This document shows positions 1-10,319 of a stretch of DNA of 64,000 bases, in pieces; the stretch's first letter is position 1; every line of letters starts with the position of its first letter. Under the pieces are notes generated by a model that worked only from the letters and a program-made list of their open reading frames with translations, was not told the origin of the DNA and searched no databases. Source of the stretch: Streptomyces sp. SAT1 (lineage in GTDB: Bacteria > Actinomycetota > Actinomycetes > Streptomycetales > Streptomycetaceae); contig NZ_CP015849.1 of the NCBI RefSeq assembly GCF_001654495.1, forward strand, positions 2,246,501 to 2,310,500, read 5' to 3'. The position numbers and the translations under genes were made by a program.

Positions 1-90
1 GAGGTGGCCCAGTTCGAGGGACAGGTGGGACAGCGGCACCGCCTGGGTGCGCGGCTCGGCCGCGGTCTCGCGGAACACGGCCTCCGTCAC
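1..90 (-). CDS. SCO2522-family protein, N-terminal 30 residues only
   Basis: Only the start of this gene lies in the window. It begins with GTG at 90-88 and reads MTEAVFRETAAEPRTQAVPL then SHLSLELGHL before the window edge. The GTG overlaps the TGA of the upstream ATPase gene by four bases (GTGA), so the two are translationally coupled. The position directly after the variant P-loop gene and the VPLSHLSLELGHL-type N-terminus match what I remember of the SCO2522 family of Streptomyces. The function is unknown. The identification is by synteny and memory of the family, not by a known domain. Confidence 0.7.
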   Translation of the reverse strand, partial: MTEAVFRETAAEPRTQAVPLSHLSLELGHL

Positions 91-1004
91 AGCTGCCCCC
101 AGTACGTATCGTCCGTCAGCCGCCGGGCCAGTTCCTCCAGCGCCTCCAGGGTCTCCTTGTTGGCGATCTGGGTGGAGAGCACGTCCTCCTCGGTGATGAG
201 CTGTTCGCGCCACTGGAGGATCGGTTCCAGCGGGACGATGCCGACGACGACGCTGTCCCCGATGCGGTGCTCGGCGGCGAGCCTGCGCAGTGTCTCGTCG
301 CATGCCTGCATCCAGGCGGCCTGGGCGGACGAGCCGTGCGACCACAGCGGCGACTCCGGATCCGGTACGGCGGCCCGTACGAAGCGGATCGCGGCCCGCA
401 GCGCCTGCTCGTCGTGGCCGCGGGCCACGCCGCCCTTGATGATGCCGTTCTCCTTGTGGACCAGCCCGGAGGCGGCGATCACGTGCTGCCGGGTCCAGCG
501 GTGGAAGACCAGCCAGCGGAAGGGGACGTTGCGCATCCTGGGGTGGGCGGTGGCAGCGAGGGCCATGTCGACGGCGTAGCTGCGGCCCGCGCTGAGGTCG
601 ACGACGATCACGTCGAACTCGGTGTTCAGCCGCAGCAGCAGGTCCACGCACCGCTCCAGGGCCTCCTCGCCGGTGGCGAACTCGCCGCCGCCCGCGTCGC
701 CGGGCAGCAGGACCAGCCGGCCGGACTGGTTGGGGCGGGCCCGCAGCAGCGGGTGCTCGGTCTGCCGCCAGACGTCGATCCTGGCGGGCTCGGCGGCCTC
801 GCCCTCCAGGTAGGAGTGCAGGCCGCGCTCCGTGATGCCACGCATGGCGCCCGGCACGTCGAAGACGGCGGCGGCGGTCGGCGAGCCGAAGTCGAAGTCC
901 ACGTAGGCCACGTGGTCGCCGCTGAGGGCGCGCTGGTAGGCCAGGTTGGCGCTGGTCACCGAGCGGCCCGTGCCTCCTTTGTCGGAGGCGGCGAAGACGA
1001 GCAC
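87..1004 (-). CDS. SCO2523-family variant P-loop (ParA/MinD-like) protein
   Basis: The 305-residue product opens with a ParA/MinD-type nucleotide-binding loop, KGGTGRS at residues 9-15. The loop lysine of the classical motif (GKS/T) is replaced by arginine, although the first 'signature' lysine is kept. A DFDFGSP strand near residues 36-42 replaces the usual switch region. SIMIBI ATPases of this kind normally dimerise on membranes or cargo, and the altered loop suggests binding without normal hydrolysis, which is inference. The GTG start at 1004 is preceded by AGGAGG inside the end of the SCO2524-type gene, three bases away. The gene sits in a tight minus-strand operon with SCO2524- and SCO2522-type genes. 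Its cellular role is unknown. Confidence 0.85.
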   Translation of the reverse strand: MLVFAASDKGGTGRSVTSANLAYQRALSGDHVAYVDFDFGSPTAAAVFDVPGAMRGITERGLHSYLEGEAAEPARIDVWRQTEHPLLRARPNQSGRLVLLPGDAGGGEFATGEEALERCVDLLLRLNTEFDVIVVDLSAGRSYAVDMALAATAHPRMRNVPFRWLVFHRWTRQHVIAASGLVHKENGIIKGGVARGHDEQALRAAIRFVRAAVPDPESPLWSHGSSAQAAWMQACDETLRRLAAEHRIGDSVVVGIVPLEPILQWREQLITEEDVLSTQIANKETLEALEELARRLTDDTYWGQL

Positions 1005-1007
1005 GGC

Positions 1008-2852
1008 TCACACCTCCTGCGTGGCGGCGCCCCTGGCCTGGGCCAGGGTGTCGAGTTCCTGGAGGACGGGCAGGGCGAGCGCGAAGGCGGTGGCGGGCCG
1101 GTCGTCGAGCAGGCTGCGGGCGTGTTCGAGGCGGCTCTCGATGCTCCGCATGGTCCGGCCCCGGCCGCTGTCGGTGCCGGTGGCCGCCTCCAGCTGCTCC
1201 TGGCCGAACAGGTGGGTGGCCTCGCTGAGCAGTTCCCGGGCGAGCTGGGCGAGTTCGGGGCTGCGGATGGGCTGCTGCTCGTACAGGTTGCGGGCGGCCA
1301 CCAGACACTCGACGATGCGCTCGGTGATGCTCCAGGACATGCGCGGGGGCGTCCCGCGCGCGTCCGGGTAGACGGTCCGCACGTCGTCCCAGAGGTCGAT
1401 GCCCGCGCCGTCCTGGATCCGCCGGTTCCACAGGTGCTCGAAGGTCTGCTCGGCCAGCCGCAGCAGGCGGTCCTGCGCGTCGATGTTCCGGGACAGCTCG
1501 GCGAGCTGCACGATCCGTTTGAGGAGCTGGGCGGAGAAGTCGGTCATCCGCCACAGGAGCAGGCCGCCGGAGCGGTCGGAACCGGCGAGCGGCATGGTGA
1601 CGCCGGGGTGGTGCAGGCCGATGGCGGGGTCGTTGCGGGTCATCCGGCTGGTGACCCGGCCGCGGTCGGCCAGGCGTTCCATGATGGCGACCGTGCGGGT
1701 CAGGTCGTCGTCGGTGGCCTTCCGGCGGACCAGGTCGTGGACGAGGATGGCGGCGACGGTCAGGGAGAAGTACTCGGACTCCAGCCGCAGGCCGGTGGTC
1801 TGCCAGGGCAGGTCCTCCAGGGGCCAGCGCTCGCTGCCGAAGCGGGCGACGGCGGACCAGTACTGCTGGCTCAGCTCCCAGCGCAGGCGCAGCGCCTCGG
1901 AGAGCTTCTGCTGGTCGGCGTCGAGCAGTCCGAGGGTGAGGGTGCGCTCGGAGAACAGGTCCTGGATGCCGTCGAGCGCGACCACGGTGAAGTACACGTA
2001 CGGCAGCCGGTCGGCGATGCCGTCGGGCTGGCCGGGGACCTGGACGTCCAGGTCGGTGACGCGCGGCGCGTCCCGCACCACGCCCCAGGCCCAGCCGCAC
2101 TCGAAGAGCTGGCTCTCGTCGCGGATGCTCTCGTCGACCTGGATGCCGCGGGTGAGGCTCTCGATGATGGTGGCGCGCAGCGGCCGGAAGCGGCGGGCGA
2201 ACTGCTGGAGGACGGCCCGGTCGGACTGGCGGTTCTGCCCGATGACCCGGATCAGCCGCTTGCCCTGCTCGGACTCGGCGTCGAAGACGTTGACCGTGAA
2301 GGAGCGCAGCAGGCTGATCATCGCGGAGGTCAGCCGGGCGTTGGTGGCCTCGCGCAGTTCCCCGACGGCCCGGCGGACCTCGGGGCGGGTCGTGGTGGTC
2401 TCGTAGACCTTGAGGAAGCCGAGGGTGGCCAGGCAGAGCGTGACGGACATGGAGTAGGAGTCCACCACCCCCAGCTGCGCCTGGTCGTGGGTGAGTTCGC
2501 CGCCCGCCTCGGCCGGTTTGAAGTAGTGCCCGCCGGCGAAGGTGGGGCTGTCGTCGGCTCCGGTGTGGGTGCGCATGAACTGGGTCAGCGCGGTGATCAG
2601 GTTGAGCGGGATCTCCAGGCGGCTGCCGACCCGCTCCACGGCGCGCAGGACGTCCCGCTCGGTGGTGTCGGGCTGGTCGACGCGGAACGCGGGGACCTCG
2701 GTGGCGGGATACAGCAGGCACAGCAGGCGCTCGGCGTCCGCGACGCTGCTCATCCCGTCGGTGTCGCCCGTGAGGAGCTTGCCGTCCTCGAACGAGTGCC
2801 GGGCCGTGGCCCGCCAGATGTCCAGCAGATGCTGCCGTGGCTTGATCTGCAT
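1008..2852 (-). CDS. SCO2524-family protein
   Basis: The 614-residue protein starts at an ATG (2852) preceded by GAGGGG. It is rich in charged and leucine residues with long predicted helices and has no obvious membrane segment or signal peptide. I see no catalytic motif. It lies between the methyltransferase gene (82 bp upstream) and the variant P-loop ATPase gene (3 bp downstream), which is the conserved order of the SCO2522-2525 cassette. It could be the large structural or partner subunit of the ATPase, but that is inference from position alone. No function has been assigned as far as I know. Confidence 0.8.
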   Translation of the reverse strand: MQIKPRQHLLDIWRATARHSFEDGKLLTGDTDGMSSVADAERLLCLLYPATEVPAFRVDQPDTTERDVLRAVERVGSRLEIPLNLITALTQFMRTHTGADDSPTFAGGHYFKPAEAGGELTHDQAQLGVVDSYSMSVTLCLATLGFLKVYETTTTRPEVRRAVGELREATNARLTSAMISLLRSFTVNVFDAESEQGKRLIRVIGQNRQSDRAVLQQFARRFRPLRATIIESLTRGIQVDESIRDESQLFECGWAWGVVRDAPRVTDLDVQVPGQPDGIADRLPYVYFTVVALDGIQDLFSERTLTLGLLDADQQKLSEALRLRWELSQQYWSAVARFGSERWPLEDLPWQTTGLRLESEYFSLTVAAILVHDLVRRKATDDDLTRTVAIMERLADRGRVTSRMTRNDPAIGLHHPGVTMPLAGSDRSGGLLLWRMTDFSAQLLKRIVQLAELSRNIDAQDRLLRLAEQTFEHLWNRRIQDGAGIDLWDDVRTVYPDARGTPPRMSWSITERIVECLVAARNLYEQQPIRSPELAQLARELLSEATHLFGQEQLEAATGTDSGRGRTMRSIESRLEHARSLLDDRPATAFALALPVLQELDTLAQARGAATQEV

Positions 2853-2934
2853 CCCCGTACCCCTCGTACAGATCCCGTTGTCCTGTGCCGTCGCCCGTGC
2901 CGGCGCCCCTCACGCCCAGACATGGTCCCCGTTC

Positions 2935-3684
2935 CTACGGAGCGGCAATCTCCTCTTTGCGCCGTCCCAGGGCGAGGATCATGCCCTCGTGTCCGGGCCG
3001 TACCACGTGGTGCAGATCGTGCAGCTCCAGCTCGGCGGTGAACGGCTCCAGGGCCCGCCTGGCCCGCTCCTCGTTGACCCGGTAGGCCGGGTAGCGGTGC
3101 TCGCCCACGCGGTAGCCGACCGACTCCTTCATGAACGCCACGGCGAACGGCGCCCCGCCCGCGAGCGCCTCCATGAAGCAGCGCACGCCCCGCTGGAACT
3201 CCTCGGGGCACTCGGACATCGAGTCGGCGACGAAGAACATCGTCCCGATGTCCCAGCGGCGCCGTCCGTCGAGGTCGAACAGGTTGGCCCGTTCCACCCG
3301 GACGATCTCGCCGACCCGGCTGTGCGGGTCGACGCCGCGGTAGGCGGGGGCCTCGGTGAGCACGTCCCAGAAGGCGTCCCACTCCGTGCCCAGGCCCCCG
3401 GGCGCGGTCTGCCGCTTCAGGTACTCGATGTTCGGCGGCGCGTACTCCAGCAGGAGGACCTTCTCGCACCACGGCAGCATGGACAGCGCGGGATACAGGT
3501 TGGCGCCCGCGCCGACGTCGACGCCCCGCGCGAGGGCGGGGCCGGAGCCGGCGAAGCAGCGGCTGAAGTAGTCGCGCAGCAGGCGCACGATGTGGAGGTC
3601 GGCCTCCAGCGGCGTGCGGTAGTTGTTGTCGACGTACACCTCAGGATCGAACTTCGACCACGGGGCATCAGCGTTGCGATCCAT
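2935..3684 (-). CDS. SCO2525-family SAM-dependent methyltransferase
   Basis: The 249-residue protein carries a class I methyltransferase core. The SAM-binding stretch DVGAGANLYPALSM is followed by LLLEYAPPNIEYL, the usual acidic end of beta-2. The fold resembles the NNMT/PNMT/TEMTA small-molecule methyltransferases, but the substrate cannot be read from sequence. I chose the ATG at 3684 because AGGGTG lies five bases upstream. An in-frame ATG at 3705 has a badly spaced ribosome site. It is the first gene of the minus-strand cassette and is divergent from the acetyltransferase gene. Methylation of a partner of the SCO2523-type ATPase is a guess, not shown. Confidence 0.8.
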   Translation of the reverse strand: MDRNADAPWSKFDPEVYVDNNYRTPLEADLHIVRLLRDYFSRCFAGSGPALARGVDVGAGANLYPALSMLPWCEKVLLLEYAPPNIEYLKRQTAPGGLGTEWDAFWDVLTEAPAYRGVDPHSRVGEIVRVERANLFDLDGRRRWDIGTMFFVADSMSECPEEFQRGVRCFMEALAGGAPFAVAFMKESVGYRVGEHRYPAYRVNEERARRALEPFTAELELHDLHHVVRPGHEGMILALGRRKEEIAAP

Positions 3685-4009
3685 AGTCACCCTGCCGCGT
3701 TCCATTTCCTTGCGAGCCGGTCCGTGTGCGCGGGCCCCTGGACGCCGGCAGCCCCGACTGGCGGACCTCGTCCCCCGCACCGTAGACCCGCCGCAAACAC
3801 GCCGGTCCCTCACCGCGGGACGCGTCCGGTGCACCCCGGCGCACGTCAGCACATCCGGGCGCACACCCCAACTGGCCCTTGCAGTACGGAACTTGGAGGC
3901 TCCACTGTGGCAGAACGAGCAGCCGGCCGCCACATCCGGGCCTCAGTCCTTCGGGTGAGCGCGCCGGCTTCCGCCGGATTGACGTCCGCATGTCCTGACT
4001 GGGGGTGGC
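3685..4009. promoter_or_regulatory. Divergent intergenic region with a short inverted repeat
   Basis: This 325-bp gap must hold the promoters of both the SCO2525-type cassette (minus) and the acetyltransferase gene (plus). A perfect 5-bp inverted repeat TGGAG-G-CTCCA lies at 3894-3904, close to a TTGCAG hexamer at 3879-3884. I could not assign a convincing -35/-10 pair for either direction. An open frame running through the region to 3958 has no ribosome site and is not called as a gene. Confidence 0.35.
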
Positions 4010-4552
4010 ATGACCGCCGAACCGCTGGAGCATTTCCTCGACCGCCACGAGCAGCTCACCGCACCGTTCCCGGCCTCGCTGCCGCTCGTCCTGCGCCGGG
4101 TGCACGAGTCCGACCTGCCCGAACTGCAACGGCTGGACGCGGAGGTCTTCCAAGAGGTCGCGTACCCCGGTTTTCTGCTGCGCCAGCTCTACGACATGTA
4201 CGCGGAGCACTTCCTCGTCCTGGACGACGGGACGGGCCGGCTGCGCGGCTATGTGCTGGCGGGGACGACGGCGCTCGGCCGCGACAGCTGGATCCTCGGC
4301 CTGGGCGTGACCCACGACCGGCGCCGCAACGGGCTGGGCCGGGAGCTGATGACGGCGGTCCTGGACCGGCTGCGCCGCGCCGGGATCGAGCAGGTCCGGC
4401 TCACCGTCGAGCCCACCAACCGGGCCGCGATACTCCTCTACCGCTCCCTGGGCTTCGGTCCCGAGGAACCCGACGGGGGCCTGCGCCCGGACTACTTCGG
4501 CCCCGGGATGCACCGGCGGATACTGCGCCTCGACCTCACCCGGGGCCGCTGA
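4010..4552 (+). CDS. GNAT-family N-acetyltransferase
   Basis: The 180-residue protein has the acetyl-CoA binding motif A of GNAT enzymes: LGLGVTHDRRRNGLGRELM, with the Q/RxxGxG core at residues 105-110, followed by the motif B region ending in LYRSLGF. It resembles RimI-type transferases, so a protein N-terminus or small amine are both possible acceptors. The ATG at 4010 follows GGGGGTGGC. The gene's 3' end overlaps the convergent phosphatase gene by 17 bp, and its stop codon is the loop of a GC-rich hairpin. Confidence 0.85.
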   Translation: MTAEPLEHFLDRHEQLTAPFPASLPLVLRRVHESDLPELQRLDAEVFQEVAYPGFLLRQLYDMYAEHFLVLDDGTGRLRGYVLAGTTALGRDSWILGLGVTHDRRRNGLGRELMTAVLDRLRRAGIEQVRLTVEPTNRAAILLYRSLGFGPEEPDGGLRPDYFGPGMHRRILRLDLTRGR

Positions 4553-5036
4553 GCGGCCCGGCCGGGCGCGGCGGCGCGAAGTCCCGCACGTACCGCTTCT
4601 GCCAGGGCGTCTCCACAGCACGCCGGTCGTAGTGCGCGCGCACATGGGCGACCGCGTCCCCGGGAGGTACGCCGTCCAGCACGGACAGGCAGGCCAGGGC
4701 GGTGCCGGTGCGGCCCAGACCGCCGGCGCAGGCGAACTCGACACGCTCGGTGGCCGTGCGCCGCCAGGCACGGGCGAACAGGTCGCGGGCCGCCTCCCGG
4801 TCGGCGGGCAGCCGGAAGTCGGGCCGGCGCAGCCAGTGGGACTCCCAGGAAAAGCCGGGCGGCGGTCTGCCGAGCAGAAAGACGCCGCAGGTGGGGGCGG
4901 GGGCGGCCGGGTCGAGGGGGCGGCTGAGGCCCCGGCCGCGCACCAGGCGGCCGGACGGGAGGCGCAGGACACCGGGGGCGTCCTCGTCCCAGGGGGGCGC
5001 GGAGTGCCCGCCAGGGGGCGCGGACTGCTCGTTCAC
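4536..5036 (-). CDS. Protein tyrosine phosphatase-like protein
   Basis: The 166-residue protein contains the CX5R phosphatase signature CAGGLGRTG (Cys103, Arg109), as in dual-specificity and tyrosine phosphatases. A WxxxxW/LPAD region upstream may supply the general acid. GTG at 5036 is preferred because GAGGGGAG precedes it and because a longer frame would run into the divergent DapA-like gene. It is probably cytosolic, since no signal peptide is seen. The gene faces the acetyltransferase gene tail to tail. The substrate is unknown. Confidence 0.75.
   Translation of the reverse strand: MNEQSAPPGGHSAPPWDEDAPGVLRLPSGRLVRGRGLSRPLDPAAPAPTCGVFLLGRPPPGFSWESHWLRRPDFRLPADREAARDLFARAWRRTATERVEFACAGGLGRTGTALACLSVLDGVPPGDAVAHVRAHYDRRAVETPWQKRYVRDFAPPRPAGPLSGPG
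4543..4559. terminator. Hairpin with a stop codon in its loop
   Basis: GGGCCGC (4543-4549) pairs with GCGGCCC (4553-4559). The loop TGA is the stop codon of the acetyltransferase gene. The hairpin lies in the 17-bp overlap between two convergent genes and could end transcription from either side. There is no T tract. Confidence 0.5.
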
Positions 5037-5122
5037 GGGCGCGGCGCTCCCCTCGGACGTGTGGTGGCGCGGCGACGATACAAGGCAGTTGTCGTCGACC
5101 GCCACCGCTCCCGGGAGCCCGT

Positions 5123-6043
5123 ATGACCTTCCCCGCGCCGCTGACCGGTGTCGTCCCGCCCGTGTGCACACCGCTGACGCCGGAGGGCGAGGTGGACGTG
5201 GGCTCGCTGCTGCGGCTGGTCGACCATCTGGTGGCGGGCGGGGTGCACGGACTGTTCGTGCTCGGGACGACGTCGGAGGCGGCGTTCCTGACGGACCGGC
5301 AGCGCGCACAGGTGGTGGAGGCGGTCGCCGGGCACGTGGGGGCGGGGCTGCCGGTGCTGGCGGGCGCGGTCGACATGACGACGGCGCGGGTGCTCGACCA
5401 GGTGGCCGCGGTCGCGGCGGCGGGCGCGCGGGCCGTGGTGGTGACCGCGCCCTTCTACGCGGCCGCCCGCCCGGCGGAGACCGCCCGCCACTACCGCCGC
5501 GTCGCCGCCGCGAGCCCGGTCCCGGTGCTCGCCTACGACATCCCCGCCGCGGTGCACACCAAGCTGCCCGCCGCTCTCGTGCTGGAGCTGGCCGGGGAGG
5601 GCGTCCTGGCCGGACTGAAGGACTCCAGCGGCGAGCTGGACGGCTTCCGGGAGGTCGCCGCCGGGGTGCGCGCGGACTCGCGTACGGCCGGGTTCAGCGT
5701 GCTGACCGGCTCCGAGCGGCTGGTCGACGTGGCGCTGGCGCTGGGCGCCGACGGCGCGGTGCCGGGGCTCGCCAATGTCGACCCGCACGGCTTCGTACGC
5801 CTCTACCGCCTCGCGCGCGCCGGTGACGCGCAGGGGGCGCGGGCCGAGCAGGAGCGGCTGTGCGCGCTGTTCGCACTCACCCGGACCGGCGGCCCGGGAC
5901 CCGCGGCGCCCGGCCCGTTGAAGGCGGCCCTTCATCTGCGCGGAATCATCGACTGCCCGGCCACCGCCGGACCGCAGCTCCCGCTGACGGAACAGGAGGT
6001 GGCACACGTACGCGACCACCTCGCGACGGCGGGGCTGCTGTAG
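5123..6043 (+). CDS. Dihydrodipicolinate synthase/N-acetylneuraminate lyase family protein
   Basis: The 306-residue TIM-barrel protein has the class I aldolase signature of the DapA superfamily: GTTSEA (48-53), catalytic Tyr138 in YDIPA and the Schiff-base lysine Lys166 in GLKDSSG. All three match the pyruvate-dependent lyase mechanism. The usual DapA GTTGE is changed to GTTSE. The gene is not next to other lysine or diaminopimelate genes, so it is more likely a catabolic 2-keto-3-deoxy sugar-acid or 4-hydroxy-2-oxo acid aldolase than the biosynthetic dapA. ATG at 5123 follows the divergent phosphatase promoter region. Confidence 0.85.
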   Translation: MTFPAPLTGVVPPVCTPLTPEGEVDVGSLLRLVDHLVAGGVHGLFVLGTTSEAAFLTDRQRAQVVEAVAGHVGAGLPVLAGAVDMTTARVLDQVAAVAAAGARAVVVTAPFYAAARPAETARHYRRVAAASPVPVLAYDIPAAVHTKLPAALVLELAGEGVLAGLKDSSGELDGFREVAAGVRADSRTAGFSVLTGSERLVDVALALGADGAVPGLANVDPHGFVRLYRLARAGDAQGARAEQERLCALFALTRTGGPGPAAPGPLKAALHLRGIIDCPATAGPQLPLTEQEVAHVRDHLATAGLL

Positions 6044-6245
6044 GGCCCGGGTCGGCGGGGCCGGGCGGGCGGTGGCGGGGGCTGGTGGGGGCTGGTGGCT
6101 GGGGCTGCGTCCGGATGCTGCCGGGGGCTGGTGGCCGGTGGGCGGGACGGCGTCCGGATCCTGCCGGGAGCCGGTGGCCGGGCGGTGTCCGGGGCGTGCC
6201 GGGAGCCGGTCGGGGTGGCATTCGGACGCCGCCGGGGGCCGGTGG
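6044..6245. repeat. G-rich imperfect tandem repeats
   Basis: The gap between the convergent DapA-like and TerB-like genes is made of imperfect copies of a 33-45 bp unit, roughly GCGTCCGGAT then CTGCCGGGGGCTGGTGGCC. Copies start near 6108, 6150, 6185 and 6216, and a GGGGGCTGGT tract at 6075-6105 precedes them. No gene or clear terminator is seen. Confidence 0.55.
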
Positions 6246-6947
6246 TCAGGACGGGGTGCGGGCCGCCGCTGCCAGCAGGCGGTCGATGTCGTCCGCGCAG
6301 ATGGTGAGGGCCGCGCCGACCGTGGCGAGGACGTCGCGCTCGGCGGGGGTGTAGGGGCCGTCGGCCAGGGCGATGCGGGCGGCCTGGAGCAGGACCGCCT
6401 CGCGGCCCGCCGGGGCGAGGTGGGGGGCCAGCGGGTCCAGGGCCTCGTGCAGCTCTATGGTCAGCCCGGGGGCGCACGGCTGGTCCTCGTAGACCCGCCC
6501 GGTGTCCGCGGCCAGCGCGTCGACCAGGGCGGCGAGCTGCTCCTCGGTGCACTCGGCGAAACCGGCGGCGCGCACGGCGGCGGCGGCCGTCTCCAGGACC
6601 GTGCGCGAGGAGGTGCCGCCCGCGGAGAGCACCGCGAGGGCGACGGTGTGCACGGCGTCGCGCAGCATCGCCGAGAAGCGGATGGTGGTCGGGTGGTCCA
6701 GGGCGTCGGTGCCGAAGCGGCCGGTGCAGGCGGCGCACTCCACGACCGGACCCGCCGCGCCGCGCGGCAGCAGCGGCACCCCGAGGACGGTGAACCGGCG
6801 CCGGCCGGTGAGCCGCTGGTAGTTGCGGTCACCGCCGCAGCCGGGGCAGAAGAACTCGCCGTCGCCCACGGGTGTCCAGGCGGTACGGGTGCCCAGTATG
6901 CGGGCAAGCCTGACGGCACGGCCGTTTCGTCCCCGTACTGGCAGCAC
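6246..6947 (-). CDS. TerB-family (tellurite resistance-like) protein with N-terminal zinc ribbon
   Basis: The 233-residue protein has an N-terminal zinc ribbon (CPGCGGDRNY ... CAACTGRF) and a C-terminal helical TerB-like domain with the typical ALADGPYTPAERDVL segment. TerB domains occur in stress and phage-defence membrane complexes, but no other ter gene is nearby, so a tellurite role is not supported. GTG at 6947 is preceded by GGAGGTG at good spacing. It lies downstream of leuA on the same strand, separated by the leuA terminator. Confidence 0.8.
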   Translation of the reverse strand: MLPVRGRNGRAVRLARILGTRTAWTPVGDGEFFCPGCGGDRNYQRLTGRRRFTVLGVPLLPRGAAGPVVECAACTGRFGTDALDHPTTIRFSAMLRDAVHTVALAVLSAGGTSSRTVLETAAAAVRAAGFAECTEEQLAALVDALAADTGRVYEDQPCAPGLTIELHEALDPLAPHLAPAGREAVLLQAARIALADGPYTPAERDVLATVGAALTICADDIDRLLAAAARTPS

Positions 6948-7065
6948 GTCGCACCTCCGTAACCACGCGGCAACATCGCCACGTGGGCGTGATGTTAGCC
7001 ACATCGGTGAGGCTGAGTCAGTACCCGGGACGAGACCTTTCCGTGACCTGGCCGGTAAACGACGG

Positions 7066-7111
7066 CAAAAATCCCGGCCCCGGCTGCCTCGATGGGCGGC
7101 CGGGACCGGGA
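7066..7111 (-). terminator. Rho-independent terminator of leuA
   Basis: On the minus strand a long GC hairpin (arms 7094-7111 and 7072-7088, loop 7089-7093) is followed directly by TTTTT (complement of 7067-7071). It starts 19 bp after the leuA stop codon. Confidence 0.85.
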
Positions 7112-7129
7112 AAACGCCGGTCAGGGTGG

Positions 7130-8959
<1,830 letters not shown>

Positions 8960-9007
8960 CTACAGGCCCTCGCCGCGGCAGCTAAGGAGAAGCAGCCCGA
9001 AACGCAT
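8960..9007 (-). CDS. leuA leader peptide
   Basis: This 15-codon ORF encodes MRFGLLLLSCRGEGL and ends in TAG, 99 bp before leuA. Four consecutive leucine codons (CTG CTT CTC CTT) include two CTT codons, which are rare in this GC-rich genome. That is the expected design for sensing charged tRNA-Leu by ribosome stalling. Leucine leader peptides upstream of leuA are known in Streptomyces. The promoter should lie just upstream; an AGTATG-type hexamer (CATACT on the minus strand, 9055-9060) would put the mRNA start about 40 nt before the ATG. Confidence 0.85.
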   Translation of the reverse strand: MRFGLLLLSCRGEGL

Positions 9008-9227
9008 GGTGCTGTGCAGCCTAGCCGAGCCGCGTCGGACGCGTGGACCCGTCCAGTATGCGAAACGAGACCCGCGAAAGGGAGCAAAAGGTACAAAGAG
9101 TGCGCGTCGTCACACCGCGCAGCCACCCCTACCCTTCGCGACCGCCGAAGGAACGCCTTGCCCCGATTTTTCACCAATCAAGGTTGCAGGTAGTGACTTT
9201 GACATCACGCAGTGCGATGGTCGACGT

Positions 9228-10298
9228 ATGACCAGCCACGGGGGCCAAGAGCCCGTCTTCTGCACCATCGTCCCGCCCCACGTCCTCGACCGGCTCGCCC
9301 GGAACGAGGACCCCGCGCTGTCCGGCCCGGCCCGCCGCAGCCTCCAGCGCGACGCCATGGAACGCACCCGCAGGCGCCTGACCACCGTCGTCGGCGCCAC
9401 CGCCGTCGCCCCGCCCGCCGGCAAGCAGGCCGAGCAGCCGCACCGCACGATCTACGACGCCCACCACCGCACCGACCTGCCCGGCACCAAGGTCCGCAGC
9501 GAGGGCCAGCAGCCCGGCAAGGACGCCACCGTCAACCGCGCCTACTCCGGCCTCGGCGCCACCTTCGAGCTGTATCTGAAGGCGTACGGCCGCGACTCCA
9601 TCGACGGCAGCGGCCTGCCGCTGGACGCGACCGTGCACTACGACGAGAAGTACAACAACGCCTTCTGGAACGGCGAGCAGATGGTCTTCGGCGACGGCGA
9701 CGGCGAGGTCTTCCTCGACTTCACCATCCCGGTCGACGTCATCGGCCACGAGCTGACCCACGGCGTCACCCAGCACACCGCCAACCTGGCCTACTTCGGC
9801 CAGTCCGGCGCGCTCAACGAGTCGGTCTCCGACGTCTTCGGCTCGCTGATCAAGCAGTACACGCTCGGGCAGAGCGCGAGCGAGGCCGACTGGCTGATCG
9901 GCGCCGGGCTGCTCGCCCCGCGCGTCACCGGCACCGCGCTGCGCTCCATGAAGGCGCCCGGCACCGCCTACGACGACGACGTGCTCGGCAAGGACCCGCA
10001 GCCCGCCACCATGGACGACTACGTCCACACCGGCAGCGACAACGGCGGCGTGCACATCAACTCCGGCATCCCCAACCACGCCTTCTACCTGGTCGCCACC
10101 GCGCTCGGCGGGCACGCCTGGGAGAAGGCCGGACAGGTCTGGTACGACGCGCTGACCGGCGGCAAGCTCAAGGAGGACGCGGACTTCGCGGCCTTCGCCA
10201 CCCTCACCGTGCAGGCCGCCCGCGAGCGGTACGGCGCGGGGGACGTGCTCCAGGCCGTGCAGAAGGGCTGGGAGCAGGTGGGGGTGCGGACGCTCTGA
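9228..10298 (+). CDS. Protealysin-like M4 family metallopeptidase
   Basis: The 356-residue protein is a thermolysin-family protease with HELTH at 174-178 and the third zinc ligand Glu198 in GALNESVSD. Instead of a signal peptide and a long FTP propeptide it has a short N-terminal prosegment with the PPHVLDRL motif (16-23), the hallmark of protealysin-like proteases. These are usually intracellular or exported without a classical signal. ATG at 9228 starts directly at this prosegment. The next gene, 21 bp downstream, encodes an emfourin-type inhibitor, which fits the known protealysin-emfourin pairing. Confidence 0.9.
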   Translation: MTSHGGQEPVFCTIVPPHVLDRLARNEDPALSGPARRSLQRDAMERTRRRLTTVVGATAVAPPAGKQAEQPHRTIYDAHHRTDLPGTKVRSEGQQPGKDATVNRAYSGLGATFELYLKAYGRDSIDGSGLPLDATVHYDEKYNNAFWNGEQMVFGDGDGEVFLDFTIPVDVIGHELTHGVTQHTANLAYFGQSGALNESVSDVFGSLIKQYTLGQSASEADWLIGAGLLAPRVTGTALRSMKAPGTAYDDDVLGKDPQPATMDDYVHTGSDNGGVHINSGIPNHAFYLVATALGGHAWEKAGQVWYDALTGGKLKEDADFAAFATLTVQAARERYGAGDVLQAVQKGWEQVGVRTL

Positions 10299-10319
10299 AT
10301 CCGTACTAGACACTGACCC

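Noticed and set aside
267-3041. Very long plus-strand open frame antisense to the SCO2523/2524 genes
   Set aside because: Its composition (Gly/Ala/Val/Gln/Arg-rich, no domains) is that of an antisense frame in high-GC DNA; the minus-strand genes have ribosome sites and family motifs.
3623-3958. Small plus-strand gene in the gap before the acetyltransferase
   Set aside because: No ribosome site, most of it antisense to the methyltransferase 5' region, and no similarity I recognise.
5123-6043. Calling the DapA-superfamily gene the lysine-pathway dapA
   Set aside because: No lysine or DAP genes adjoin it and the GTTGE motif reads GTTSE; a catabolic aldolase is equally likely.
6246-6947. Tellurite resistance island
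   Set aside because: Only a single TerB-like protein is present; no terD/terC or related genes nearby.
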